DNA of 64,000 bases, taken from positions 35,837-99,836 of the forward strand of contig NZ_AUEI01000008.1 in assembly GCF_000425905.1 (NCBI RefSeq), in the 5' to 3' direction. The DNA is from Lactobacillus psittaci DSM 15354. Lineage in GTDB: Bacteria > Bacillota > Bacilli > Lactobacillales > Lactobacillaceae. The position numbers and the translations under genes are program-made. Shown here piece after piece: positions 32,898 to 42,045 of this stretch (the stretch's first letter is position 1; every line of letters begins with the position of its first letter). Under the pieces are notes generated by a model. It saw only the letters and a list, made by a program, of their open reading frames with translations. It was not told the DNA's origin and did not search any database.

Positions 32898-34043
32898 GTG
32901 GGGAAGTGGCTCAAAAAAGTTTTTCGAGTTTGCTTTTTGTGTCTATTTCTATTAGCAACTTTTTATGGAGCATATCGTTTATATCAATCATATCAGCGCT
33001 ATAGTGCGTATGAGGCCTTAATTAGTAAAAGGCCAGCAGTTAAGAAGGCAAAAGATGGAACTAGTATTAGTCCAGCTTGGTATAGTGAAGCAGAATATGA
33101 AAAGAAAATTCGTAAAAATTATCCTTTCATATATAATGTTTCATTTAATACACCTAGTCTAACAAACGTCGGAAAAAACGTGGTTATTCCAGGACTAGTA
33201 TCAACTAAAAGCTTTAACTTCAAAAATAAAAAGTTTGAAACTAGCGGAAATATGACGCCACAAGGCTTAGCGATAGCTGGAGAGTACCTCTTAATTACTG
33301 CATATGATGGGAAACATGAACATGCCTCTGTTATTTGGGTCTTAGATAAAAATACCGGTAAGTATCTTAAAACTGTTCAAGTACCTGGTCGGCCGCACCT
33401 AGGAGGGATTGCGTATGATCCAGTTGCTCAAAATATCTGGCTAACTAGTTCATTAGGAGATGAATCAGCGCTAGCTTCTTTTCCGCTGAAGGCTTTGATA
33501 GAGTATAAAGGAAGAAAACCCATTAAGTATAATAACCGGATGGCTTTACCAGGTATTTCTAGAGCTTCAACTGTGACCTATTTTGATAATCAATTATTTG
33601 TCGGCTTCTTTAATATGTATGAAAAAGGGACTGTAGCTGCTTATCCAATTGCTCGAAGTGGAAACTTTAAGGGTTCGATTACAACTAATGAAATTAAAGC
33701 AAGTACCGGTTCAGCTGCTTGGTCAACGGCTAGTGGCTCAGCTAGCATGGACAAACAAATTCAAGGGATAGCTTTTTACCAAGATAAGATTTTCTTATCA
33801 CAATCATATGGCAGTCAAAATTCTAAACTATATATTTTTTCAACTAATGCTTTAAATTCACTGGATGAAAAGAATGCCGAAAAGGTAATTGATATGCCAC
33901 CATATTTAGAGCAATTAACAGTTGAGCATGGTCAGTTACTATGCTTGTTTGAATCAGGTTCAAAAAATTACGCCCGTTCACAAATTACGATTATGGATCG
34001 AATTTTATCAATTAATATTAATGCGTTATTCGCAACATATTAA
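32898..34043 (+). CDS. Membrane-anchored extracellular protein of unknown function, beta-propeller-like
   Basis: I do not recognise a named family. About 381 residues: one N-terminal anchor helix (about 8-30: VFRVCFLCLFLLATFYGAY), then an extracellular domain rich in beta-strand repeats (GLAIAGEYLLITAYDG, GGIAYDPVAQNIWLTSS, TVTYFDNQLFVGFF, GIAFYQDKIFLSQSYGS), each followed by a short D-K-N-T-like turn, resembling blades of a propeller. No catalytic motif is evident. Two GTG starts are possible (32889, 32898); 32898 has better spacing from GAGGA. It lies upstream of a small membrane gene and the dlt operon. Confidence 0.65.
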   Translation: MGKWLKKVFRVCFLCLFLLATFYGAYRLYQSYQRYSAYEALISKRPAVKKAKDGTSISPAWYSEAEYEKKIRKNYPFIYNVSFNTPSLTNVGKNVVIPGLVSTKSFNFKNKKFETSGNMTPQGLAIAGEYLLITAYDGKHEHASVIWVLDKNTGKYLKTVQVPGRPHLGGIAYDPVAQNIWLTSSLGDESALASFPLKALIEYKGRKPIKYNNRMALPGISRASTVTYFDNQLFVGFFNMYEKGTVAAYPIARSGNFKGSITTNEIKASTGSAAWSTASGSASMDKQIQGIAFYQDKIFLSQSYGSQNSKLYIFSTNALNSLDEKNAEKVIDMPPYLEQLTVEHGQLLCLFESGSKNYARSQITIMDRILSININALFATY

Positions 34044-34059
34044 ACTTAGGAGAAACGCG

Positions 34060-34356
34060 ATGACTGATGCTACTAAAAAGAAAATAGTTTTTTTAACTAA
34101 AATTGCGGGATGGTTATGTTTAGTGCCAGCTTCAATGTATTTATTGCTATTTCAACTGAATAGTGGATTAGCGAATTTGGCAATTTTTGAATTATTAGTA
34201 ACAATTATTTTTGCAACCGTTATCTTGCTTAGTAATCAGACAGGCCTTTGCTATAATAGAAAAGTAATGTTTAGACTGGCTATTTTTGCAATCTTATTCG
34301 TTTCACCAGTGGTATCTATTCCATTATTTTTGGCTGCTAAAAAGATTCCTAATTAG
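34060..34356 (+). CDS. Small membrane protein of unknown function
   Basis: 98 residues with three predicted helices (about 10-30, 35-58, 70-90) and a lysine-rich N-terminus. AGGAG lies properly before the ATG at 34060. It is 16 bases behind the propeller-like protein gene and so likely co-transcribed with it. No family recognised. Confidence 0.65.
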   Translation: MTDATKKKIVFLTKIAGWLCLVPASMYLLLFQLNSGLANLAIFELLVTIIFATVILLSNQTGLCYNRKVMFRLAIFAILFVSPVVSIPLFLAAKKIPN

Positions 34357-34449
34357 TTAAGATACTAATATTTTGTAAAGATAGGTATACAATAGGCATT
34401 ATTTTGTAACATTGTTGTAATATATCCTTAGGTTATTAGAGGTGAGAAT

Positions 34450-34608
34450 ATGACAGACAAGAAAGAGGAGAAGGTCGTTTCTCGCAAGCAAGCTATTACT
34501 AGCTTTGTCTTGAGAACACTTTTTTACTTCGCCATATTAATTGCACTCATTTATCTCTACGAATACAGTGGGATTGACTCAGTGCACTTTATTTACAATG
34601 AATTTTAA
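34450..34608 (+). CDS. dltX: DltX, small membrane protein of teichoic acid D-alanylation
   Basis: 52 residues, too short for most gene callers. The form is typical: charged N-terminus, one helix (FVLRTLFYFAILIALIYLY, about 19-37), and the conserved C-terminal stretch FIYNEF, which in DltX carries the residues thought to accept or pass D-alanine. GAGGTGAG precedes the ATG. It is the first gene of dltXABCD, 20 bases before dltA. No convincing promoter was found upstream by eye. Confidence 0.9.
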   Translation: MTDKKEEKVVSRKQAITSFVLRTLFYFAILIALIYLYEYSGIDSVHFIYNEF

Positions 34609-34628
34609 CAAATATAGAGGTTTTACCA

Positions 34629-36143
34629 GTGATTGAAAACATTATCAAGAAGATTGATCAAATCGCAGTTCAAGAACCTAACCGAATTGCTTATGATTAT
34701 CTTGGAACAACCAATACATACGGAGATTTGAAAAAGCGCTCTGATGAATGGGCACATAAAATTTCAAGCTTAGACATTGCAGCTAAAGAACCTATTATGA
34801 TTTGGGGCGGGCAAGACTTTGAAATGATTGCTAGCTTTTTAGGCTGTGTTAAAGCAGGACATGCTTATATTCCAATTGCTAGCTATTCTAATGCTGAACG
34901 TTTAACTATGATTCAAGAAGTATCAAAAGCCAGTGTTGTTTTAGCAATTGATACTTTACCTGATATTGATTTGGATAATTTAACTGTGGTTAAACCAAGT
35001 GAACTTGAAACTGGTGACTTTGAATGCGATGAAAGCAAGTTTGTGGCTGGAGATGATAATTACTATATTATTTTCACTTCAGGTACGACTGGTAAGCCTA
35101 AGGGTGTTCAAATTAGTCATGATAACTTGCTAAGTTTTGTGAATTGGGAACTTGAAGATTATGACTTACCTAAGAATCCTAGTTTCTTAGCCCAAGCTCC
35201 ATATTCATTTGACTTGTCAGTGATGAGCTTATACCCAGCTTTAGTTACTGCTGGTAAGTTAGTTGTTTTACCACATGATGTAACTGAAAACTTGGGTCAA
35301 TTGTTCTCCACTTTACCAAAGTTACAATTTAATGTTTGGGTATCAACCCCTTCATTTGCTCAAATGTGTTTCTTAGATCCTACATTTAATGGTGAACACC
35401 ATCCTGATTTAACTCATTTCTTGTTCTGCGGGGAAGAATTAACTCATAAATGTGCCGAAACTTTAAAGAAGAAGTTCCCACAAAGTAAGATTTTCAATAC
35501 TTATGGACCAACTGAAGCAACAGTTGCCGTTACCCAAGTAGAAATTACTGATGAATTACTTGCTAAGTATGATCGTTTACCAATTGGTAAGGTAAAAGAC
35601 GATACCCAAATTACTATCGACGAAAGCAAGGGAGAAAAGCCAGGCGAAGGTGAAATTATCATTACTGGTCCTAGCGTTTCAAAGGGATACTTGAACAATC
35701 CAGAAAAGACAACGGCCGCTTTCTTTAAAGATGAAAAGCAAGCATATGCAAGTTATCGCGCTGGGGATGCAGGATTTTTTGATGGCGATATGCTATTTTA
35801 CCGTGGCCGGATTGACTTCCAAATTAAGTTTAACGGTTACCGGATTGAGCTTGAAGAAATTAATTTCTACTTAAGTAAGAATGATTTGGTTCGTTATGGT
35901 GTAGTGGCACCAAAATATGACCGTGATCACAAAGTTAAGCAATTAATAGCGCAAATCGAATTAAATGATGGTGTTAAAGATAAGTATTCTGACGCTGAAA
36001 TCACTAAGATTTTGCGTGAAGACTTAGCTAAGAACTTGATGCCATACATGATTCCACAACGCTTTGTTTATCGTGATGATATGCCAATTTCTCAAAATGG
36101 TAAGGTTGACATCAAGGCCGTAATTAAGGAGGTTAACGCTTGA
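34629..36143 (+). CDS. dltA: D-alanine--D-alanyl carrier protein ligase
   Basis: Cytoplasmic adenylating enzyme that activates D-alanine with ATP and loads it on DltC. 504 residues, standard length. ANL-superfamily motifs: FTSGTTGKPKGV P-loop (about 153-164), NTYGPTEATVA (about 294), YRAGDAGF with hinge-region Asp (about 380), and the C-terminal catalytic Lys region QNGKVDIKA (about 490). GTG start. Confidence 0.96.
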   Translation: MIENIIKKIDQIAVQEPNRIAYDYLGTTNTYGDLKKRSDEWAHKISSLDIAAKEPIMIWGGQDFEMIASFLGCVKAGHAYIPIASYSNAERLTMIQEVSKASVVLAIDTLPDIDLDNLTVVKPSELETGDFECDESKFVAGDDNYYIIFTSGTTGKPKGVQISHDNLLSFVNWELEDYDLPKNPSFLAQAPYSFDLSVMSLYPALVTAGKLVVLPHDVTENLGQLFSTLPKLQFNVWVSTPSFAQMCFLDPTFNGEHHPDLTHFLFCGEELTHKCAETLKKKFPQSKIFNTYGPTEATVAVTQVEITDELLAKYDRLPIGKVKDDTQITIDESKGEKPGEGEIIITGPSVSKGYLNNPEKTTAAFFKDEKQAYASYRAGDAGFFDGDMLFYRGRIDFQIKFNGYRIELEEINFYLSKNDLVRYGVVAPKYDRDHKVKQLIAQIELNDGVKDKYSDAEITKILREDLAKNLMPYMIPQRFVYRDDMPISQNGKVDIKAVIKEVNA

Positions 36144-37369
36144 TAAATTTACAACCATACAGTAACCCGCAATATTTCTTATTATTGCTCTTGCTGCTGT
36201 TACCGTTAATAATTGGACTTTATTTTGGTCGTCGGTTTAAGACATATGAAGCAATCTTTTCAATTGTTTTCTTAGTTTTAACTTTTGGCGGCGATAAGTG
36301 GGTGCAAGGAGTAACCTTGCTAGGATATATTGTCTACCAATTTTTGGTTACCTTTGCCTTCCAAAAATACGTCAAAAATGGTGGTAAAAAGACTAGTATT
36401 TTTTCACTATTTGTAATTTTGGCAATTCTGCCATTAACACTAGTAAAATTAGCTCCGGTAATTCCAGCCAATGAGTCAATAACAATTGGATTTTTGGGTG
36501 TGTCTTATTTAACTTTTAAGACAGTTCAAGTTATTATGGAACTTCGAGACGGAACAATTAAAGAAGTAGACCCAATTTTATATGCGCGCTTCTTATTGTT
36601 CTTCCCAGTAATTTCATCTGGTCCGATTGATCGTTATCGCCGCTTTGCTAAAGATTTTAATGAAGCTCCAAGTAGATCAGATTATCTTGATAGCTTGGAA
36701 AAGGCTGTTAAATATCTTTTCCAAGGTTTCTTGTATAAGTTTGTTTTAGGATGGTTCTTTGGAACATACTTATTGCCACAACTAGCACAAGCAGCTATTG
36801 TTAATGGTAAAATTAATGGCGGATTACGTTTATCTTGGGCCTTAGTCGGATATATGTACTGCTACAGTATGTATTTATTCTTTGACTTTGCCGGATATTC
36901 ATTATTTGCAGTTTCAACCTCATATTTTATGGGGATTAAGACACCAATGAACTTTAATAAGCCATTTAGTTCACCAAATATTAAGGAATTCTGGAATAGA
37001 TGGCATATGACTTTATCATTTTGGTTTAGAGACTTTATCTTCATGCGCTTTACTTTTTTTGCTATGAAGAAAAAGTTATTCAAAAACCGAATTCGCCTCT
37101 CTCAAGTAGCCTATTTAATTAACTTCTTAATCATGGGCTTTTGGCATGGGGTAACTTGGTATTACGTTGTTTATGGTATTTTCCATGCCTGCGCTATCAT
37201 TATTAATGATTATTGGTTAAGATTTAAGCGTAAGCATAAAAAGCAATTGCCAAGTAACAAATATACTAAGGCATTGGCAATTTTTATTACATTTAATGTT
37301 ATTTGTTTTAGTTTCTTGATTTTCTCAGGATTTTTAGACACCTTATGGTTCCATCCAATGCACCATTAG
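36140..37369 (+). CDS. dltB: DltB, membrane-bound O-acyltransferase for D-alanine export
   Basis: MBOAT-family membrane protein of 409 residues moving D-alanine from DltC across the membrane. FPVISSGPIDRYRRF (about 154) and the conserved catalytic His in MGFWHGVTWYY (about 333-343) are visible. The TTG start overlaps the dltA stop by 4 bases (TTGA), indicating coupled translation. Confidence 0.96.
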   Translation: MINLQPYSNPQYFLLLLLLLLPLIIGLYFGRRFKTYEAIFSIVFLVLTFGGDKWVQGVTLLGYIVYQFLVTFAFQKYVKNGGKKTSIFSLFVILAILPLTLVKLAPVIPANESITIGFLGVSYLTFKTVQVIMELRDGTIKEVDPILYARFLLFFPVISSGPIDRYRRFAKDFNEAPSRSDYLDSLEKAVKYLFQGFLYKFVLGWFFGTYLLPQLAQAAIVNGKINGGLRLSWALVGYMYCYSMYLFFDFAGYSLFAVSTSYFMGIKTPMNFNKPFSSPNIKEFWNRWHMTLSFWFRDFIFMRFTFFAMKKKLFKNRIRLSQVAYLINFLIMGFWHGVTWYYVVYGIFHACAIIINDYWLRFKRKHKKQLPSNKYTKALAIFITFNVICFSFLIFSGFLDTLWFHPMHH

Positions 37370-37398
37370 GAAGTAACTAGAAAGGGATAGATTTTATT

Positions 37399-37638
37399 AT
37401 GGATGCAAAAGAAGTTGTTTTAAACGTTTTAGAAGATTTAACTGGTGAAGATTTAAGTGACCAAATGGATGAAAATATCTTTGAAAATGGTTTACTTGAT
37501 TCATTAGCAACAGTTCAAATGCTTTTGAACTTACAAGAAGAAACTGGTATTCAAGTTCCAGTATCAGAATTTAACCGTGAAGAATGGGATACTCCAAACA
37601 AGATTGTGGCAAAGGTAGAAAGTTTAGAAAATGAGTAA
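37399..37638 (+). CDS. dltC: D-alanyl carrier protein
   Basis: 79-residue acidic carrier with four-helix acyl-carrier form. The 4'-phosphopantetheine site is Ser35 in LLDSLATVQ. GAAAGGG precedes the ATG; the 3' end overlaps dltD by 8 bases. Confidence 0.96.
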   Translation: MDAKEVVLNVLEDLTGEDLSDQMDENIFENGLLDSLATVQMLLNLQEETGIQVPVSEFNREEWDTPNKIVAKVESLENE

Positions 37639-38941
37639 CAAACGTAGACTGTGGCAAATCTTCGGCCCAGTCATTTGCGCAGTAGTATTACTGGTCTGCG
37701 TATTGCTTTTCCCATGGGACCGAACTTATAGCGCTAATAGTATTTTTGAAGCGGCTACTTCACAAGGTGATCGAATTTTTAAGGGTCAACGGATGAAGCA
37801 AGAAGCTTTTAGTTCTAACTATGTGCCATTTTATGGTTCGAGTGAACTTTCACGAATGGACCCACTTCACCCAAGCGTTTTAGCTTATAAGTATAAGAGA
37901 AACTACACTCCCTTCTTATTAGGAGGTCCAGGTAGTCAGTCATTAGCTCAATACTTTGGGATGCAGGGAACTAAGTCTGAATTAACTAACAAAAAAGCTG
38001 TTGTAATTATTTCACCACAATGGTTTACCAAGCATGGTCAAAATAAACAAGCTTTCAGTTTATACTATTCAAACTTACAAGCAATCGACTTCTTATTAGA
38101 TGCCAAGGACTCCATTGCTACTAGATATGCAGCTCGCCGTCTTTTGCAAATGCCAAGTGGGAAATCAACAGAGACTATCAAGTATGCCTTGATGACGATT
38201 GCTTCAGGTCAAAAGCTTTCAAAAGAACAAAGATTGTGGCTAAAGCTGCGTCGTCGAGTTTTGATAAATGAAGATACTTTCTTCAGTACATTCCAATTGC
38301 CTGACCGGATTAACCACATTAAGAATCAAGCTAAGTTATTACCTGATAATTATTCAGTTTCTGGTTTAACTAAGGTTGCTAATGCACAAGGAAAGAAGCA
38401 TACAACTAATAATAAATTTGCAATTGATAATACCTTCTTTAAGACCCGCTTAAACTTAAAGGAATTAAAGAAACTAAAGGGTAGTCAAGCTAAGTTTGAT
38501 TATGTTAAATCAGTTGAATATTCAGACTTTGAGTTGATGCTTAAGCAATTTGCTAGTCAACATACTAATGTCTTGTTCATTATTCCACCGATTAATGATA
38601 AGTGGGCTAATTACACTGGTCTTAATAAAGATATGTACCAAAAGTCTGTTGCTAAGATTAAGTATCAGCTTGTAAAGCAAGGCTTTTACAATATTGCAGA
38701 CTTGTCTAAAGATGGGCGTAAAGAGTACTTCATGCAAGATACAATTCACTTAGGTTGGAATGGTTGGATTGCAGTTGATAAGTATGTCAAGCCATTTATG
38801 CAAACTAAGGATGTACCTATTGATTATCATATCGATAATTATTTCTTTACTCGCTATTGGCAAAACAAAACTAAAGTTAAAAAAATCAATGAATCAACCA
38901 ATTCTGAAAAAGGTGGACTTAGCTCTTTAAAAGAAAAATAG
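37631..38941 (+). CDS. dltD: DltD, D-alanyl transfer protein
   Basis: 436 residues: one N-terminal membrane helix (about 11-28), then an extracellular SGNH/thioesterase-like domain. The catalytic Ser is in YGSSELSR (about 70-77) and the Asp-His pair in DTIHLGWNGW (about 373). It moves D-alanine onto lipoteichoic acid. Its stop TAG shares one base with the GTG of the next gene. Confidence 0.95.
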   Translation: MSNKRRLWQIFGPVICAVVLLVCVLLFPWDRTYSANSIFEAATSQGDRIFKGQRMKQEAFSSNYVPFYGSSELSRMDPLHPSVLAYKYKRNYTPFLLGGPGSQSLAQYFGMQGTKSELTNKKAVVIISPQWFTKHGQNKQAFSLYYSNLQAIDFLLDAKDSIATRYAARRLLQMPSGKSTETIKYALMTIASGQKLSKEQRLWLKLRRRVLINEDTFFSTFQLPDRINHIKNQAKLLPDNYSVSGLTKVANAQGKKHTTNNKFAIDNTFFKTRLNLKELKKLKGSQAKFDYVKSVEYSDFELMLKQFASQHTNVLFIIPPINDKWANYTGLNKDMYQKSVAKIKYQLVKQGFYNIADLSKDGRKEYFMQDTIHLGWNGWIAVDKYVKPFMQTKDVPIDYHIDNYFFTRYWQNKTKVKKINESTNSEKGGLSSLKEK

Positions 38942-39873
38942 TGCGCCAGTCTTTAAATAAATTAGCTTTTCATGGTTCCGTCTTGGTAATTAAGAATGGC
39001 AAAGTAGCTATGAATTATGCTACAGCGAATAAGACTGACACTAGTTATCTAATTAACTCCGTCCAAAAATTTATGACTGCTACATTAGTAATGCGAGCAG
39101 TTCAAGATGGTAAGATGAGTTTAAATGATAAGGTGGCTAAGTATTATCCTAATATCCCAGGTGGTAATAAAGTTACCATAGCTAACTTATTACAAATGAC
39201 TTCAGGTTTAACTTTGAAAGATAAAGTTAAGTTAGGTACAGTACCTTTTGTTAGTGATGCTAAAAACTTTAAATATGCCGTAGCTAATACTCAGTTCGAT
39301 TCCAAAATGTTAGGCAAAAGTTTTTATTCAACTTTGAACTATGTACTTTTGAGTGGAATCGTAGCTAAAGTTAACCACACTAGCTATGAAAAACTAGTTG
39401 AGAAATACTTCATTAAACGTTTAAAGTTAAAACACACAGCTTTTGTTTGGAGCAAGGCTAGGATTTTAGCTAATATTAATTTTGTTTCAGGATATAGTGT
39501 GGGCTCAAATGGTAAAGTTAATAAAACCAAGCTTGATTTGAATGAGATTCATGGCGAACTTGGTGCAGGCTCACTAGCTATGTCTAATCAGGATTTATAT
39601 AAGGTGTTAAAAGATGCTTTGTCTGGTAATATTTTGACAGAGCAAAGCCGGCAAATCATTTTTAAGGGGAATCCCCCTGGCTTTTACAATGGTGGCTTTT
39701 ACAATAATTCATCTTTTAAGGGAGCAAATGGTGCCAGTGATGGTTACTATACCTTTGTAAGAACTTCAAATGATGGACAAGATGCCATTATCGTTCAATC
39801 TAATTATCAAACTGGTAACTTTTACAAATTACGAGCTGAAATGAATAAATTAACACCATTAATTATTGGTTAG
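38941..39873 (+). CDS. Serine hydrolase (beta-lactamase/FmtA-like) in the dlt operon, no export signal
   Basis: 310 residues of the class C beta-lactamase/penicillin-binding fold. Ser-x-x-Lys is present as SVQK (about 40-43), but the usual Tyr-x-Asn triad is YST (about 134), and no clear K/H-T-G triad is seen (GANGASDGYY stands there). It begins at the domain with no signal peptide or membrane helix, and an in-frame TAG about 20 bases before the GTG rules out a longer reading. FmtA-type members remove D-alanine from teichoic acid, so placement as sixth gene of dlt is sensible, but without export it could not reach that substrate. Starts by 1-base overlap with dltD. Confidence 0.8.
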   Translation: MRQSLNKLAFHGSVLVIKNGKVAMNYATANKTDTSYLINSVQKFMTATLVMRAVQDGKMSLNDKVAKYYPNIPGGNKVTIANLLQMTSGLTLKDKVKLGTVPFVSDAKNFKYAVANTQFDSKMLGKSFYSTLNYVLLSGIVAKVNHTSYEKLVEKYFIKRLKLKHTAFVWSKARILANINFVSGYSVGSNGKVNKTKLDLNEIHGELGAGSLAMSNQDLYKVLKDALSGNILTEQSRQIIFKGNPPGFYNGGFYNNSSFKGANGASDGYYTFVRTSNDGQDAIIVQSNYQTGNFYKLRAEMNKLTPLIIG

Positions 39874-39874
39874 A

Positions 39875-39906
39875 AAAAAGCAAGAATCATAAGATTCTTG
39901 CTTTTT
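39875..39906. terminator. Terminator of the dlt operon, bidirectional
   Basis: Perfect stem AAAAAGCAAGAATC / GATTCTTGCTTTTT around ATAA, between convergent dlt and galE. Confidence 0.9.
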
Positions 39907-39915
39907 ATTTTGCTA

Positions 39916-40905
39916 TTAGTTTTGATAGCCGTGGGGATGAGTTTGAACAAATTTCCAGGCACTAGCAATAATATCATCGATATTATCATATTTTGGCTTC
40001 CAGCCGAGAATTGTTCTAGCCTTAGTTGAATCAGCAACTAAAGAATCTGGATCACCTGGTCGGCGTGGTCCCATTGTATAAGGGATGTCAATGCCAGTAA
40101 CTTTAATGGCGCTCTTTAAGATTTCTAAGTTTGAGAAACCGTGAGCTGAACCTAAGTTAAAAATTTCGCTTTGACGATTTTTTCCTAGGTAATGTAAAGC
40201 TAAGACGTGGGCACTAGCTAAGTCAACAACATGAACATAGTCACGGACATTAGTACCGTCTGGAGTATTATAGTCATCGCCAAAAATAGTGAATTTACCA
40301 TCGCCTTTTTCAGCTGAAAGTAAAATGTTTGGTACTAGGTGAGTTTCTGGGGCATGATCTTCTCCAATTGAGGCGTCTAAACTAGCTCCGGCAACGTTAA
40401 AGTAGCGTAAAGCAATTGACTTAATGCCGTATGCTGAGTCAGTCCAACGCATAATTTTTTCCATCATTAACTTAGTTTCACCATAAGGGTTGATTGGATT
40501 AGTTGGTGACTTTTCAGTTAATGGCAACTTTTCGGGAACACCATAAGTTGCAGCACTTGAAGAAAAGACTAAGGTCTTAACATTGGCTTTTTGCATTGCT
40601 TCAAGTAAATTAATCATGCCAGTAACATTGTTGTGATAATATTTTAAAGGTTGTTCAACAGATTCACCTACAAGTAAATAAGCTGCAAAGTGAATTACGG
40701 CATCAATTTTTTCTTTAGTTAAGATATCATAGACTAAGTTAGTATCAAGAACACTGCCTTCATAAAATTTGGCTTGAGGGTTAACTGCTTCTTTATGTCC
40801 TGTTACTAAATTATCTAAAACGACAACCTCATTGCCATCTTCAATTAATTTAAGGACAGTATGGGAGCCGATATAACCAGCACCACCAGTTACTAAAACA
40901 CGCAT
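39916..40905 (-). CDS. galE: UDP-glucose 4-epimerase
   Basis: NAD-dependent interconversion of UDP-glucose and UDP-galactose for galactose use and surface sugars. 329 residues of extended short-chain dehydrogenase fold: [10 protein letters not shown] nucleotide loop (7-16), catalytic Ser in SSAATYG (about 122) and YxxxK as PYGETK (about 145-150), and RYFNVAGA (about 173). No other gal or exopolysaccharide genes adjoin it, so it is a stand-alone unit. Confidence 0.95.
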   Translation of the reverse strand: MRVLVTGGAGYIGSHTVLKLIEDGNEVVVLDNLVTGHKEAVNPQAKFYEGSVLDTNLVYDILTKEKIDAVIHFAAYLLVGESVEQPLKYYHNNVTGMINLLEAMQKANVKTLVFSSSAATYGVPEKLPLTEKSPTNPINPYGETKLMMEKIMRWTDSAYGIKSIALRYFNVAGASLDASIGEDHAPETHLVPNILLSAEKGDGKFTIFGDDYNTPDGTNVRDYVHVVDLASAHVLALHYLGKNRQSEIFNLGSAHGFSNLEILKSAIKVTGIDIPYTMGPRRPGDPDSLVADSTKARTILGWKPKYDNIDDIIASAWKFVQTHPHGYQN

Positions 40906-41019
40906 AGTATTTTTCCTTCCTTTCTCGATTACTAAAAGAATTAGTTACAGTATAGCAAAAAAGAAACAGTTAACTGAAATCAAGAAGATACTTTATAAAT
41001 AATTTATACTTAAAAACAA

Positions 41020-41048
41020 TTGTTAAAAATTTGAGTCTATGCTAATAT
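41020..41048 (+). promoter_or_regulatory. Promoter of the structured RNA
   Basis: TTGTTA (41020-41025), 17 bases, TAATAT (41043-41048) with an upstream TG-C (extended -10). It places a transcript start at about the first base of the P1 stem. Confidence 0.65.
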
Positions 41049-41049
41049 T

Positions 41050-41181
41050 TACATGTACCATCTTATGAAAATATCTTTTTCGGTAGCAAAGACATTTTCT
41101 CTTAATTATATGTGGTCAGTTTAAGTGATGGTACATACTGTGTGAGCCTGGTTCCGATGTTGGTGGAATTGGGCTTTTTTG
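41050..41181 (+). ncRNA. Structured RNA of unknown class (about 130 nt)
   Basis: A closing stem ATGTACCATC (41053-41062) with GATGGTACAT (41127-41136), perfect over ten pairs, encloses a second stem GAAAATATCTTT / AAAGACATTTTC (41067-41078 with 41088-41099) and a single-stranded region. A terminator follows: AGCC-gap-TTCC / GGAA-gap-GGGCT with a T run ending at 41181. It has its own promoter. It ends before the separate promoter (41262-41290) of the ABC genes, so it looks like a stand-alone small RNA rather than a riboswitch, unless readthrough occurs. It does not match riboswitch consensus sequences I know. Confidence 0.5.
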
Positions 41182-41219
41182 TTGTAAAAAACAAGCGATT
41201 TGAATTTTGATTATCTATG

Positions 41220-41249
41220 AGCAAGACATCTTTGATGCCTTGCTTTTTT
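41220..41249 (+). terminator. Second terminator upstream of the ABC genes
   Basis: Stem AGCAAGACATC / GATGCCTTGCT with T run. It doubles the block between the RNA at 41050 and the ABC genes. The intervening 41182-41219 shows nothing recognisable; bases 40906-41019 hold only the galE 5' region. Confidence 0.8.
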
Positions 41250-41261
41250 ATAAGAAAAAGG

Positions 41262-41290
41262 TTGACATAGCAATACAAAAAAATTAAAAT
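41262..41290 (+). promoter_or_regulatory. Promoter of the ABC-2 exporter genes
   Basis: TTGACA (41262-41267), 17 bases, TAAAAT (41285-41290), then an A/T-rich leader and GGAGGAGG before the ATG at 41344. Confidence 0.75.
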
Positions 41291-41343
41291 ATTAAAATAA
41301 ATAAATTAAATTAAAAATGACTTATTTGGAGGAGGAAGCTTAA

Positions 41344-42045
41344 ATGATTACTGCAAATAAGCTGCAAATCGGCTATAAAACAACTACGGTAGTTAAGGAT
41401 CTAAATTTTAAATTAGAAGAAGGTAAATTTATTGCCTTAATCGGAGCAAATGGTGCCGGAAAATCTACTTTAATTAATACAATGATTGGGATTGTTAAAC
41501 CTTTAGCTGGAGAAATTAACTGGCAAGTTGAAACCGATAAGAAGAATCCTTTTAATGCTGTTGGTTTTAGTCCGCAAAGTCAGTTGATCGATTGGTATAC
41601 AAATGTTTTTGACAATGTTATTCAGGGACCACTTTTAGCTGGTTGTAAGATGAGTGTAGCAAAGAAGCAGGCAGAATTTGCCTTAGAATTACTTGATATT
41701 GTTGATTTGAAAGATAAGCCAGTAGACCACATTTCTGGTGGACAACAACAACGGGTACAAATTGCCCGGGAAATTGCCCGTAAACCTAAAATTTATATTT
41801 TAGATGAACCAACGACTGGATTAGATGTCGAAACTGGTGAGAAGCTCTTTCGTTATTTACAAACTGAAGTTAAAAATGGTGCCTTAGTTCTAACTTCTTC
41901 TCATGATTTAACTTTATTAGAAAGTTATGCAGATCAGGTTTTATTTATTAATGAACATGAACAACAATTCTTTGGTAGTTTAAAGGACTTTTTAGCTGAC
42001 AGTACTAGCTTGAGAGATAAGTATTTGCAAGAAAGAGGTAACTAA
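41344..42045 (+). CDS. ABC transporter ATPase (ABC-2 exporter)
   Basis: 233-residue single ATPase with GANGAGKST Walker A (about 33-41), Q-loop FSPQSQ, signature ISGGQQQRVQIARE (about 130) and YILDEPTTGLD Walker B. It is immediately followed by its permease (no gap). Resembles DrrA/CcmA-like exporters of drugs or lipids. Substrate not deducible. Confidence 0.9.
   Translation: MITANKLQIGYKTTTVVKDLNFKLEEGKFIALIGANGAGKSTLINTMIGIVKPLAGEINWQVETDKKNPFNAVGFSPQSQLIDWYTNVFDNVIQGPLLAGCKMSVAKKQAEFALELLDIVDLKDKPVDHISGGQQQRVQIAREIARKPKIYILDEPTTGLDVETGEKLFRYLQTEVKNGALVLTSSHDLTLLESYADQVLFINEHEQQFFGSLKDFLADSTSLRDKYLQERGN

Noticed and set aside
41141..41181. T-box or riboswitch antiterminator upstream of the ABC genes
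   Set aside because: GGTGGAATTGGGC only loosely resembles the T-box AGGGTGGNACC motif, there is no specifier stem, and the downstream ABC genes have their own promoter beyond two terminators.
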